Positions 1-8,724 are shown, counted from the stretch's first letter. The stretch is 64,000 nt of DNA from Methylomonas sp. AM2-LC (GCF_039904985.1 NZ_CP157005.1:1116001-1180000), one strand, 5' to 3'. Numbers and translations are program-made. The notes: a model not told the origin generated them from the letters alone.

Positions 1-398
1 GGGCCAAGCATTGCCAGTAATGGATGCTCATCAATGGAATCTGTAGACCATAATACTGCGCCAAACCTACGTTGATCATTTAAACGTAGCACGGTATGGT
101 CAGTAAAAATAAAATCGATATGATCATGTTTATCAACAGGTTGTTCAAGTGTAGTGATACGTAGTTTGCCCGACATACCTAAGTGCAATAGTAAGCTGCC
201 TTCAGAACAGCTTAGGATCAAATATTTGGCTCGACGCTTCACATTGTGTAATGTTAATCCAGGTAGTAGCGTTACCAAATCTGCGGGAATGGGCCAGCGT
301 AATTGTGGTTGACGAATAATAACCGTTTTAAAGATTTTACCTTCAATGTGTGGTGCAATGCCTGCGCGGCAGGTTTCAACCTCGGGTAACTCTGGCAT
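1..398 (-). CDS. mutM: Formamidopyrimidine-DNA glycosylase, N-terminal part (runs off the left edge)
   Basis: Base-excision repair enzyme that removes oxidised purines such as 8-oxoguanine and then cuts the abasic site. I translated the visible 132 codons by hand. They open with MPELPEVET, where Pro2 is the catalytic nucleophile and the first Glu (E3) the general acid. They also contain the KRRAKY segment, whose lysine (residue 58 counting Met) is the conserved binding lysine, the HLGMSGKL strand and a QRRFGA motif. The C-terminal zinc finger lies outside the window. The ATG sits 3 bases after the hflD stop, so it is probably translated from the same minus-strand mRNA as the three genes upstream. 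Identification is secure; only completeness is unknown. Confidence 0.95.
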   Translation of the reverse strand, partial: MPELPEVETCRAGIAPHIEGKIFKTVIIRQPQLRWPIPADLVTLLPGLTLHNVKRRAKYLILSCSEGSLLLHLGMSGKLRITTLEQPVDKHDHIDFIFTDHTVLRLNDQRRFGAVLWSTDSIDEHPLLAMLG

Positions 399-401
399 AA
401 C

Positions 402-1025
402 TCAAATTTGGGTCAATAAAAATCGGGCTTCTTCCTGGATTTTTTTTCGGAAAAATAGCAGTTTCCAGCGACTGCCTCCGCATTGACGCCATAATAAAAC
501 GGCACGAATACCAGCTAGTAACAACGCCCGTATTTTGTTAACCGTATTTTGTGAGCATAGATAATTTTGATCACCGACCACCATAATCCGAGGTTGGAGA
601 GTGCTGATGGTATTATGGTAAAGATCAGCAAAATTAGCTTGAACATTTACGTGCAAAACACCATATTGCTCTGCTTGAGCTTGAGCTTTTGTAATTCCAA
701 TTTCAATAGTTTGAATTAAATCACTACGTTTAGTTAATTGATTTTGTAAAAAAACCAATTGTGCTGCGTAGCGAGTTTGTTCTGGATTGTTAAAAACCTT
801 ACTGCTCATTTGCATAACCAGCTGTTCTAAACCGTATTTTATGCCAGTTAAGCCTCCATAAACATCGGCTACACTGTCGGCATCAATTTTTAATAAACTT
901 GATAAGCTTGATTCTAAGGCGGCAGAATCTGCACAACCCGTAATGGCCAGCTGGTGCACTAAGCGACAGGTTTGGGAAACGCCAGCCAGAGCAATAGTTT
1001 GATTGGTAATATTTTTTAAAGACAT
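402..1025 (-). CDS. hflD: High frequency lysogenization protein HflD homologue
   Basis: A 207-residue protein with the HflD hallmarks: an N-terminal stretch beginning MSLKNITNQTIALAG followed by a helix rich in Gln and Ala, and a C-terminal segment rich in Arg and Lys. In E. coli HflD is a peripheral membrane protein that lowers the activity of phage lambda CII; its housekeeping role is unclear. In many gammaproteobacteria the gene lies between mnmA and purB. Here it lies between a rhodanese gene (21 bases upstream) and mutM (3 bases downstream). The usual neighbours are therefore absent, and any link to tRNA thiolation through mnmA is not visible here. Confidence 0.85.
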   Translation of the reverse strand: MSLKNITNQTIALAGVSQTCRLVHQLAITGCADSAALESSLSSLLKIDADSVADVYGGLTGIKYGLEQLVMQMSSKVFNNPEQTRYAAQLVFLQNQLTKRSDLIQTIEIGITKAQAQAEQYGVLHVNVQANFADLYHNTISTLQPRIMVVGDQNYLCSQNTVNKIRALLLAGIRAVLLWRQCGGSRWKLLFFRKKIQEEARFLLTQI

Positions 1026-1046
1026 AGAATGTAAATTGGTGGCCGA

Positions 1047-1469
1047 TTAGTCGGTACTTACAGGGAAACCGGATTTTATCCAGGACTGTATACCATTATT
1101 TAGATGATAAACATTATTTATGCCCTGTTTGGTTAAAAACTCCCCCACTTTACTACTTCTGTGGCCGGAGCGGCACACTAAAATGATGGGTTGATCGGAT
1201 GAAGATTTTAATTTTTGTAAATTTGTCAGCCAGTTTGTCGTATCAAAGTTTCCTTGTTTGTCGTAAGCTTGTAATTTTTCGCTTTTAGGAATAATGCCAG
1301 TTGCCTGCCATTCAGCCTCGGTACGAATATCGATGACTAACGCATTTTGACTTTGCTGCATAGTCAGTAGTTGTTTGTTAGATACTTCTTTTAATTCAGC
1401 AGCATACAGCCCGCTTGAAAAAAAAGCTAGTAGTATAAAAAGTTTGGATAGTAGCGTCATGTTAATCAC
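1047..1469 (-). CDS. Periplasmic single-domain rhodanese-like sulfurtransferase
   Basis: A 140-residue protein with a cleavable-looking signal peptide (hydrophobic residues about 7-22, Ala-rich end near 23-24) and one rhodanese domain. The active-site loop reads CRSGHRS, so the catalytic cysteine is present and the enzyme is probably active, moving sulfane sulfur from a thiosulfate-like donor to a thiophilic acceptor. The likely location is the periplasm, as for PspE. The start codon lies 2 bases beyond the stop of the EAL-HDOD gene, which points to translational coupling. The natural substrate cannot be read from the sequence. Confidence 0.85.
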   Translation of the reverse strand: MINMTLLSKLFILLAFFSSGLYAAELKEVSNKQLLTMQQSQNALVIDIRTEAEWQATGIIPKSEKLQAYDKQGNFDTTNWLTNLQKLKSSSDQPIILVCRSGHRSSKVGEFLTKQGINNVYHLNNGIQSWIKSGFPVSTD

Positions 1470-1471
1470 CT

Positions 1472-2671
1472 TTAATTTAAGTTATTCAGTACATCATTTG
1501 CCCAATTGATACTATCAATGTATATGCTTGCAATGATTTGAGGTTTGATAGTTCTGAATTGGTTTGACGATAATTCCCAGCGTTCATAGTTGATGGTGTA
1601 TTGTAAAGTTTCACCTGCTTTACCCGTTTTATGCAAAATGGCTTCTGCAATTTCTTTGGGCAAAGGGAGTTGTATCAGCACTTTTTCGAGCGGCATATCT
1701 AAAATAATGTCGAGACATGACAACATGCCGATTAGAAAATAACGATTAGGGTCCTCATTTAGCTGTTCTGCCATTAGTTCGCACATTTTGGCACGAATCA
1801 TGGCAATTTGCAGTATTGCATGGGGTTTGTTTGACAGTGAGGATAAGGCAAGTATATTGATCCAGCGTTTCATTTCCAGCAATCCCAGAAAGGTAATAGC
1901 TTGCTGAATGGATTCAATCTCAATGGGTAATGAAAAAAAAGCAGAATTAATGTAATGGAGTAATTTATAACTTAAACCTGCATCTTGCGCTATACAATTG
2001 CTTATTTCTTCAAAACGAATGTCAGCTTTGTTAACTACTGAGAGTAAATGAATGGCTGAAGATTGATTGATACTAAGACGTTTACCTTCTACGATATTAG
2101 GCCGACTAAAAAAAAAGCCTTGAAATAAGCGACAACCCCAGTGGCGTAAAATTTCGAATTCCTGATGAGTTTCGATTTTTTCGGCTAATAGTGTAACGTT
2201 GTAGGGTTTTAATTCTTCGATTAGTAGTTGGGTTTCTGGTAAAGATGTAGTGATAATATCTAGCTTTATAATATTGGCGAAATCGAGTAATGGCCTCCAT
2301 TCGTCAGTTAAAACAAAATCATCCAGGGCTATGGTATAACCAGCCTTGGAAAGCTCCTTTAGACTGTTAATCATAACAGCATCAACGTGAACTGACTCAA
2401 GAACTTCAATAACTATACGGTCTTTGGGCAAAAGAAGTGGCGTTTTATCCAGGATATTCTGGCCCGTAAAATTGATAAACGCCTTATGAGTACCGACGAT
2501 TTCATTTAATCCGATTTCCAGAATAGTATCGGTGACTACTTGGTTGGTAGCATTAGTTGCATCTACGTTGTCAGTCAAATCAAAGTTTTTACCCCTAAAC
2601 AGAATTTCATAGGCAAACGTATTAAGGTTGCTATCTAAAATTTGCTGTCGGCCAATTAAAAAATCTGTCAT
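1472..2671 (-). CDS. EAL-HDOD signalling protein (YuxH type)
   Basis: A 399-residue cytoplasmic protein with an N-terminal EAL-like domain (about residues 1-200) and a C-terminal HDOD domain (about 205-390). The opening GRQQILDSNLNTFAYEILFR is typical of the YuxH group. Several EAL motifs are retained in altered form: E-I-L-F-R for E-x-L-x-R, LDDFV where active enzymes have DDFG, IKLD, AEKIET for AEGVE, and a QGFFFSRP end. Family members of this layout are usually regulators rather than cyclic di-GMP phosphodiesterases, so activity is doubtful. It is the first gene of the minus-strand group reaching mutM. No promoter was obvious in the region upstream. Confidence 0.85.
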   Translation of the reverse strand: MTDFLIGRQQILDSNLNTFAYEILFRGKNFDLTDNVDATNATNQVVTDTILEIGLNEIVGTHKAFINFTGQNILDKTPLLLPKDRIVIEVLESVHVDAVMINSLKELSKAGYTIALDDFVLTDEWRPLLDFANIIKLDIITTSLPETQLLIEELKPYNVTLLAEKIETHQEFEILRHWGCRLFQGFFFSRPNIVEGKRLSINQSSAIHLLSVVNKADIRFEEISNCIAQDAGLSYKLLHYINSAFFSLPIEIESIQQAITFLGLLEMKRWINILALSSLSNKPHAILQIAMIRAKMCELMAEQLNEDPNRYFLIGMLSCLDIILDMPLEKVLIQLPLPKEIAEAILHKTGKAGETLQYTINYERWELSSNQFRTIKPQIIASIYIDSINWANDVLNNLN

Positions 2672-3103
2672 TAAGATTATGAATCAGTAAGCATAGAATT
2701 ATGAAAGAAAACTAGATGCCAAATGTTAAACCAGTATACCTGACATATAGGTTCTTTATATCATGTTCGACGCTTTGTCGTCGATTGTCACTCTATATTG
2801 GTTCTCTTATTCAATGTTTAACCTTATTTGATTTAAGAAAAAACATGGTGTCACAAACATTACCATTAACATCGTTAGGTACGCATTTAGGGCTGCAAAA
2901 CTACTATTACGCTTAAATCATTGGTTTTTTTCGGATGTGATTAGCGATAAAGTAGCCATTATGCAAAAATTTTTTGCATAATGGTTGGCGGTATTGGTAA
3001 GAAGCGGAATTTAGTGAAACCCTCCCGGCTAGTTGCATAGGGTTGGTGTTATTAGGCAGGAAGGGTAAACTGTGCTTAGTATTGACAACGGCTTATTATA
3101 TTC
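2672..3103. other. Intergenic region between the EAL-HDOD gene and gloB
   Basis: The two flanking genes are divergent, so promoters for both should lie here. A 66-codon frame on the plus strand (2716-2916) has no family features and no good ribosome binding site, and I do not accept it as a gene. The only clear structure is a long near-perfect palindrome at 2956-2984, listed separately. Confidence 0.5.
2956..2984. repeat. 29-bp palindrome upstream of gloB
   Basis: Two perfect 14-base arms, CCATTATGCAAAAA and its reverse complement, flank a single central T. As RNA it could form a hairpin whose top is only A-U pairs, but no U run follows on either strand, so it is a poor intrinsic terminator. 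A dimeric regulator binding the DNA palindrome between two divergent genes is the other reading. The symmetry is directly visible; the function is not known. Confidence 0.7.
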
Positions 3104-3874
3104 ATGTTAGATATTATCCAAATCCCTGCTCGTAGTGACAATTATATCTATTTACTGCATGAAGATAAGTCAGGGCAAACAGCGGTGGTCGATCCTGCTG
3201 ATTCTGAGCCAGTCATGGAGATACTGCAAAAAAATAGTTGGACATTAGATTATATTTTTAATACCCATCATCACCCAGATCATATTGGTGGCAATCAACG
3301 TTTAAAGCAATTGACAGCTTGTAAAGTGGTTGCGGCAAGTGCTGATAGTCACCGAATCCCAGACATAGATATAGCGGTTAGTGATGGAGATCAAGTGTGG
3401 CTAGGTGAGCTAAGCTGGCAGGTGATCGCGACTCCCGGGCATACTCTGGGACATATTGTTTATTATAGTGCCGATAGCCAAACCTTATTTTGTGGAGATA
3501 CATTGTTTTCGCTAGGTTGTGGGCGTTTGTTTGAAGGAAGTGCTAAACAGATGTGGCAATCACTACAAGCTCTGAAAACTTTGCCCTTGGCAACCAGTAT
3601 TTATTGTGCCCATGAATATACGCAAGCTAATGCTCGGTTTGCCTTACTTCTGGAAGCAGATAATCCTGACTTGCAACGGCGAGTAATGGAAGTGGATAGG
3701 TTACGCAGGCTAAGTCTATCTACATTGCCTTCTACTATTGGTCAGGAATTGGCAACCAATCCTTTTCTAAGAGAACACAGTTTATCCATACGTAAGGCGC
3801 TGGGAATCGAGGATGTCATTGATCCTGTATCCATATTTTCTCACATCAGACGGAGTAAAGATCAATTTCGCTGA
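3104..3874 (+). CDS. gloB: Hydroxyacylglutathione hydrolase (glyoxalase II)
   Basis: Second enzyme of the glyoxalase pathway: it hydrolyses S-lactoylglutathione to lactate and glutathione, completing methylglyoxal detoxification in the cytoplasm. The 256-residue length is standard. The metallo-beta-lactamase motif THHHPDH places metal ligands at His55, His57, Asp59 and His60. Further conserved pieces are ATPGHTLGH, FCGDTLFSLGCGRLFEG and the CAHEYT segment, giving the remaining ligands of the binuclear centre. The C-terminal domain with the glutathione-binding basic residues is present. The gene ends 3 bases from the convergent bepA stop, with no room for a separate terminator. Confidence 0.95.
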   Translation: MLDIIQIPARSDNYIYLLHEDKSGQTAVVDPADSEPVMEILQKNSWTLDYIFNTHHHPDHIGGNQRLKQLTACKVVAASADSHRIPDIDIAVSDGDQVWLGELSWQVIATPGHTLGHIVYYSADSQTLFCGDTLFSLGCGRLFEGSAKQMWQSLQALKTLPLATSIYCAHEYTQANARFALLLEADNPDLQRRVMEVDRLRRLSLSTLPSTIGQELATNPFLREHSLSIRKALGIEDVIDPVSIFSHIRRSKDQFR

Positions 3875-3877
3875 GCG

Positions 3878-5332
3878 TTATTTGCGTTTTGCCTTTCGAT
3901 CTTCTTGTTCAGCCTGGAAAAAGCTTAAACGCTCGTTCAGAATAGCCAATAATTGATAATTCAGATCTTTTTCATCTCGAGCCAACCGGATTTGCATGAT
4001 AGCGTCTTCGGTTGCGCCGCTGGCATAATAATATTCAGCCAGATAACGATGCGATTCACCGGGTTGGTGTAAATCAGCATAGGTTTGTGCCAACAGTTCA
4101 AAGTAAATTGGCTGCCGTTTTTCTGTACCCGACAGGGTATCCAATATGATTAATGCTTGTTGCGGATGTGAGCTTTTTAACAAGCTACGGATATAGTCAA
4201 TTTTAATGGCATCGTTGCTAGGGAAAGTATTGATTGCTTTTGCAAATAACTGATTAGCTTTGTCAAAGTTATGGCTCTCTACTTCAGTGCGGGCCAGTGC
4301 AGAAATATATTGTGGTTGGGTAGGGTATTGTTCGGTCAATTTTGAGAATACTGAGGATGCTGCTTCAAATTGTTGCATGTCAAGGTAGGCCAATCCAATG
4401 CCATAGTGTGCTACGGCTCGTTGTTCAACTGTACCCTGTAGTTCCAATACGGCAAAATGTTGAAGCGCGACTTTTTTGTCTGTTTCTGCAATAACCGCTA
4501 GTTTGGCTTTGGTGAGTGCATAACCTATTGAGTCAGGGTATTGTCGATAGGGGTAGGTTTCAGCACGTCCTCGCGTATCTGCCACCCTGTTTTCAGACAT
4601 AGGGTGGGTACGTAAAAACTCGGGTACTCCACTGCCGTAAAAACGAGTGGCTTGTTGCAAGCGTTCAAAAAAAATCGGCATGCTACGCGGATCAAAATTC
4701 GAGTCGAAAAGTGTGTTCATTCCTACCCGGTCCGCTTCCTTTTCATGATCACGGGTAAAGTTGATTTGAAACTGCACATTTCCGGCTTGTACTGCCATCA
4801 AGCCAGCCATGCCAGCACTTGGTGCTTTAATGGCTAATAAGGCAGATGCAAGCGTTGCTGCAATAGTGGGGATAGACATGCGTTCTGATTGCTCTATGGA
4901 GCGATAGAGATGTCGTTGGGTTACGTGAGCTATCTCATGTGCCATTACCGATGCAAGTTCACTTTCAGATTCCGTTAACAATATTAATCCAGAGTTAACC
5001 CCAATATAGCCACCTGGTCCGGCAAAAGCGTTGATATTAGGATCCATCACCACAAAAAAATGAAAAGGATTTGCAGGTGCATAGCTATGGGCGACTAATT
5101 GCTGGCCAATTGTTTGAATGAATTGCTGGATTTCCATATCCTGATTAATGGTTGTTTCAGAATGTAGGCCTCGGAAAAATGACTCCCCCAGTTCTTTTTC
5201 CTGTGCGGGCGATATAATAGCGCCTGATGAATCACCCATATCCGGTAGCTGAATTTTTTCGATTTCCACAGCCTGTTTGGATGTGGATACCAATATTAGT
5301 GCAATACTCAGTGCTAGGCTTTTAATTTTCAT
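3878..5332 (-). CDS. bepA: Periplasmic metalloprotease/chaperone of the BepA (YfgC) family
   Basis: M48 zinc protease with TPR repeats that supports assembly, or degrades misfolded forms, of outer-membrane proteins such as LptD. The 484-residue product starts with a signal peptide (about residues 1-20). The zinc motif HEIAH lies at 132-136, and the third ligand is probably Glu199 in the EKEAD segment. A hydrophobic loop rich in Ala and Gly follows the active site, as in the family. The C-terminal half (about 270-470) is made of TPR-like helical repeats that bind the BAM complex in E. coli. It is transcribed alone and is convergent with gloB. Confidence 0.9.
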   Translation of the reverse strand: MKIKSLALSIALILVSTSKQAVEIEKIQLPDMGDSSGAIISPAQEKELGESFFRGLHSETTINQDMEIQQFIQTIGQQLVAHSYAPANPFHFFVVMDPNINAFAGPGGYIGVNSGLILLTESESELASVMAHEIAHVTQRHLYRSIEQSERMSIPTIAATLASALLAIKAPSAGMAGLMAVQAGNVQFQINFTRDHEKEADRVGMNTLFDSNFDPRSMPIFFERLQQATRFYGSGVPEFLRTHPMSENRVADTRGRAETYPYRQYPDSIGYALTKAKLAVIAETDKKVALQHFAVLELQGTVEQRAVAHYGIGLAYLDMQQFEAASSVFSKLTEQYPTQPQYISALARTEVESHNFDKANQLFAKAINTFPSNDAIKIDYIRSLLKSSHPQQALIILDTLSGTEKRQPIYFELLAQTYADLHQPGESHRYLAEYYYASGATEDAIMQIRLARDEKDLNYQLLAILNERLSFFQAEQEDRKAKRK

Positions 5333-5462
5333 TGTGACATAGACAGTCGCGTACGATTATAGTTCAGTGATCCAAGTAGCATAAAGCATTGACAGATTTT
5401 GATATAGTGGAATTAAAATACTGCTAGTATATTTTCAAAAACTAAATTATTCATCTTAATTT

Positions 5463-5852
5463 ATGAAATTTGCAGTACAAATTAATGTCAGCCCTTACGC
5501 CGCAAATAGTGGGCTTGATGCATACTATTTTATTTTGGCGGCACTCGAAGCTCAACATGAAATTGTGCGAGTATTTTTCTATAAAGATGGTATTTACCAT
5601 GCAATGCGCTATGCTTCTCCACCCGATGATGAAATAAATTTGAACCGGATGTGGAGCTCATTGGCAGAGGCACAGCATATAGATTTAGTGGTTTGTATTT
5701 CTGCTGCTCAGCGGCGTGGGTTGCTGTGTTCTGATGAGGCTAAGCTGCAGGGTAAACTGGATGTTGATGTCGCTCCTGGATTTCGAATTGCAGGATTAGG
5801 GCAGTGGCTGGAATCTACTTTATTAGCAGACCGTACCATTGTCTTCGCCTAG
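5463..5852 (+). CDS. tusD: Sulfurtransferase TusD (DsrE-like)
   Basis: Sulfur-relay protein for 2-thiolation of tRNA wobble uridine: it receives persulfide sulfur (via TusA in E. coli) and passes it to TusE. The 129-residue length fits. Cys78 in the segment VVCISAAQRRG is at the same number as the active cysteine of E. coli TusD. The FFYKDGIYHA motif is also typical. The stop is 6 bases from the tusC start. The related DsrE of sulfur oxidisers is a possible alternative, but no dsr genes are present. Confidence 0.88.
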   Translation: MKFAVQINVSPYAANSGLDAYYFILAALEAQHEIVRVFFYKDGIYHAMRYASPPDDEINLNRMWSSLAEAQHIDLVVCISAAQRRGLLCSDEAKLQGKLDVDVAPGFRIAGLGQWLESTLLADRTIVFA

Positions 5853-5858
5853 CTGGAT

Positions 5859-6215
5859 ATGAAAAAGTTTTTGTTTATAATGCGACATTTGCCCAATATC
5901 GGTATTCATGTTCAGGAAACACTGGATATGATATTAACGACAGCTGCATTTGATCAATCAGTTAGTTTACTGTTTGTTGATGACGGAGTAGTTCAATTAA
6001 ACGCACTCCAGAATGCAAAATCTTTAGGTTTAAGAGATACGAATGCCGTATTTTCGGCTCTGGAAATTTATGATGTCAAACAAATTTATGTTGAAATTGA
6101 ATCCTTGCAGGCCAGAGGTTTGCAAGTGACGGATTTGATTTTGCCTGTTCAGCTAATTCAACGTAGAGAAACTAGCGCGTTTTTGCAGCAGTATGATGTA
6201 TTGCTGACTGATTAA
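5859..6215 (+). CDS. tusC: Sulfurtransferase TusC (DsrF-like)
   Basis: A 118-residue partner of TusD in the TusBCD complex of the tRNA thiolation relay. It has the DsrE/F-like fold pattern: an N-terminal KKFLFIMRHLPN strand, a hydrophobic LLFVDDGVVQL strand, and a conserved L-x-x-YDV segment towards the end. Like other TusC proteins it has no catalytic cysteine (there is no cysteine at all in it). The expected third gene, tusB, does not follow: the next 67 bases are non-coding and then a PilZ-like gene begins. Confidence 0.85.
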   Translation: MKKFLFIMRHLPNIGIHVQETLDMILTTAAFDQSVSLLFVDDGVVQLNALQNAKSLGLRDTNAVFSALEIYDVKQIYVEIESLQARGLQVTDLILPVQLIQRRETSAFLQQYDVLLTD

Positions 6216-6282
6216 CACGCATACAGCATTACACAGGAATCAGTTAGACTATTTATCTAATTATTAATGAGGACAGGTCTGC

Positions 6283-6867
6283 ATGGCGGATGAAATTGAA
6301 GAGAAAAGACGCTACTTTCGGGTAAATGACACCATCAATCTGCACCATAAACTTATTGATGAACATGTTTTAGATAAACTAAGTCATGTTAGTAATGATG
6401 TATTGAGTAATTGTACGCTGAATACAGCGCTAGATGTATTGACTCAGGATTCTCGTGCATTATTTACACGATTGGAAAGACGTGATTCAGAGATTGCTGA
6501 ATATTTGAAGATTATGGACACTAAAATTAATCTGCTTGCTCAAGCTATCAGTGTACAGAGTCAGCAGTTTTTTGAGCACGATACCCGTGAGGTTGTGCTC
6601 AGTGCTACCGGTTTAGCCTTTAGTAACGAAACGGAAATTAAACCGGGTCAATTGCTTGAGTTGAGAATGTTACTTACTTCCTGTATGGCAGTAATAGTGG
6701 CTTTTGCCCGTGTCGTTCAGTGCAAAAATATTGTGCAGGAAAACCCTTCACAGCCGTTTGCAATATGTGTGGAATATATTAATTTACAAGAAGATGATCG
6801 GGAATTGTTAATAAAGCATGTGGTGAAAAAACAACTACAACAATTACGCGATAAGTACGATCAATAA
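6283..6867 (+). CDS. PilZ-like domain protein
   Basis: A 194-residue soluble protein. It starts with an EEKRRYFRVND segment resembling the R-x3-R motif with which PilZ domains bind cyclic di-GMP. A second piece, VVLSATGLAFSNE, resembles the D/N-x-S-x-x-G motif but lacks the leading Asp/Asn (Leu-Ser-Ala-Thr-Gly). The two motifs are about 95 residues apart, separated by a helical region that includes ALFTRLERRDSEIAEYLKIMD, so this is an interrupted PilZ layout. Ligand binding is uncertain because the second motif is incomplete. A ribosome binding site (GAGGACAG) precedes the ATG. It lies between tusC and birA. Confidence 0.65.
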   Translation: MADEIEEKRRYFRVNDTINLHHKLIDEHVLDKLSHVSNDVLSNCTLNTALDVLTQDSRALFTRLERRDSEIAEYLKIMDTKINLLAQAISVQSQQFFEHDTREVVLSATGLAFSNETEIKPGQLLELRMLLTSCMAVIVAFARVVQCKNIVQENPSQPFAICVEYINLQEDDRELLIKHVVKKQLQQLRDKYDQ

Positions 6868-6886
6868 ACCAGGGAGTGGTCGCTCT

Positions 6887-7879
6887 GTGCTGATTTCAGA
6901 GGTACTAAAAAAACTTTTATGCTTATTGGCTGATGGGCAATTTCATTCCGGTACGGCATTAGCCAGTGCAGTCGGTGTTAGTCGTTCTGCAATTTGGAAA
7001 CATTTGCAAACTCTTGCTGACGTAGGGATTGAGCTGATTGCTGTTTCTGGTAAGGGTTATAAGCTATCCCAACCTTTGCAATTTTTGGATAGACAGCATA
7101 TTGATCGCTATCTACGGCCGGATATCCATCAGTTTATAAACCGTTTGGAAATTCACGACTGTATTGATTCCACAAATAATTATTTATTGGAACAGGCTCG
7201 TTTGGGAGCTGATTCGGGCTGTGTATGTGTCGCTGAGTATCAATCTGCAGGTAAAGGTCGGCGTGGAAGACAGTGGGTATCTCCATTTGGCCAAAATATA
7301 TATCTGTCGATACTCTGGCGTTATCAAGAGGGCCCTGCGGCGATAGCTGGCTTGAGTTTGGCGTTGGGTGTAGCGGTTGCAAGAACCTTAAAGCAGTTGG
7401 GTGTAACAGAGATAGGCTTGAAATGGCCCAATGACATATTTCGGCAACAACGCAAATTGGGCGGTATTTTAGTCGAAGTGTCAGGCGAAAGTAGTGGGCC
7501 GTGTCATGCAGTGATTGGTTTAGGTCTTAATTTTTATCTAACAGCTCAACAGGCAGATAGCATCGATCAACCTTGGACAGATATCGTCACTGCTTTAGGA
7601 GAAAATGCTTATCTGCGTCGAAATGAACTAGTGGCCTATTTGCTTAACCAATTATTGCCCTTAATTGCGGGATATGAAGCCGGAAGTATCCAAAAATATG
7701 CCGCCGAATGGCGTAGCTATGATTGTCTGCTGGACAGTGTTGTTGATATATATATAGGCCAGCAGTGTTTTAAAGGTAGGCTGAAAGGCATAGATGATGA
7801 TGGGCTGTTATTATTGGAAACGAGTGATGGCCATTTACGCAGTTTCGCTTCCGGCGAAGTGAGTTTTCGATCAGCATGA
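6887..7879 (+). CDS. birA: Bifunctional biotin ligase and biotin operon repressor BirA
   Basis: Attaches biotin to the carrier domain of acetyl-CoA carboxylase, and with biotinyl-5'-AMP represses biotin synthesis. The 330-residue product has an N-terminal winged helix-turn-helix (about 19-60, with VSRSAIWKHLQTL as recognition helix), the ligase core with loop GKGRRGRQW at 122-130 (GRGRRGR in most homologues), the KWPNDI motif, and a small C-terminal SH3-like domain. The start is GTG. The 3' end overlaps coaX by 4 bases (ATGA), a coupling common in gammaproteobacteria. Confidence 0.93.
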   Translation: MLISEVLKKLLCLLADGQFHSGTALASAVGVSRSAIWKHLQTLADVGIELIAVSGKGYKLSQPLQFLDRQHIDRYLRPDIHQFINRLEIHDCIDSTNNYLLEQARLGADSGCVCVAEYQSAGKGRRGRQWVSPFGQNIYLSILWRYQEGPAAIAGLSLALGVAVARTLKQLGVTEIGLKWPNDIFRQQRKLGGILVEVSGESSGPCHAVIGLGLNFYLTAQQADSIDQPWTDIVTALGENAYLRRNELVAYLLNQLLPLIAGYEAGSIQKYAAEWRSYDCLLDSVVDIYIGQQCFKGRLKGIDDDGLLLLETSDGHLRSFASGEVSFRSA

Positions 7880-8724
7880 ATATTCTGATTGATATTGGCA
7901 ATACCCGTTTAAAATGGATTTTCGCTGATTGTGCTGCCTTGATACATAATAATGTTGAGCGGACAGACAACAATAAGCTTGTTAATGAAGCTAACGGGGT
8001 AAACTCAAAATTAACCAGTTCTGCGGTTGAAAAAGATATTCAAACGGCGCTAGGTGACTTATGTCCAATGTACGAAGGTGTTTTATTCTATCGACAACAG
8101 AATGTGTGCCTGGAATTACGGAGTGCTTGGCAATTATTGCCTGAGCCACAGATAGTTGCTATTGCCTCGGTAGGTGCAACACAACTTGTGACTGATATGA
8201 TTGAATTGATTCAGCAATTATGGCCACAGGTTAAATTGGTAATCCCTAAAGTCAGTGCGGCCGCCTTTGGTGTAATTAATGCGTACCCAGAGTCGGAAAA
8301 GCTGGGTATCGACCGGTGGCTGACTTTATTGGCTGCGCACCAGTATTATCCGGGGTTTACCTGCATTGTCGATTGTGGCACTGCAGTGACTATAGATGTG
8401 TTGACAGAGCAGGGGTTGCATCTGGGTGGGGTGATCTGTCCAGGCTTGCAAACAATGAAACAATCACTTGCGGTCAATACGGCTAGTTTGGGTGTCTATA
8501 CTCAAGCACACGATTTGGCTTTAGCATGTAACACGGCTACTGCCATAGCAAATGGTACTTTGTATGCCGTTGTTGGTATGATTGAAAACGTAATGACTCA
8601 ATTTCCAGCATTAAACCAACTTATAGTGACCGGAGGCGATGCCGTTGAGATAACAGCACATTTAAGCTTGAAAAGTTGGGTGGACAAAAATTTGGTATTT
8701 AAAGGTCTGAGTTTATTTTGTTAA
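7876..8724 (+). CDS. coaX: Type III pantothenate kinase
   Basis: Catalyses the first step of coenzyme A synthesis, phosphorylating pantothenate. This is the ASKHA-fold enzyme not inhibited by CoA, which uses a monovalent cation. The 282-residue sequence begins MNILIDIGNTRLKW (phosphate-1 motif), contains the PESEKLGIDRW segment that holds the pantothenate site, CIVDCGTAVTID (phosphate-2 motif) and a C-terminal IVTGGDA adenosine motif. The start overlaps birA. The 221 bases after it, before smc, contain no gene I can support. Confidence 0.93.
   Translation: MNILIDIGNTRLKWIFADCAALIHNNVERTDNNKLVNEANGVNSKLTSSAVEKDIQTALGDLCPMYEGVLFYRQQNVCLELRSAWQLLPEPQIVAIASVGATQLVTDMIELIQQLWPQVKLVIPKVSAAAFGVINAYPESEKLGIDRWLTLLAAHQYYPGFTCIVDCGTAVTIDVLTEQGLHLGGVICPGLQTMKQSLAVNTASLGVYTQAHDLALACNTATAIANGTLYAVVGMIENVMTQFPALNQLIVTGGDAVEITAHLSLKSWVDKNLVFKGLSLFC

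Noticed and set aside
2716..2916. 66-codon plus-strand frame before gloB
   Set aside because: No ribosome binding site, no family pattern, and it lies in an A/T-rich region between divergent genes.
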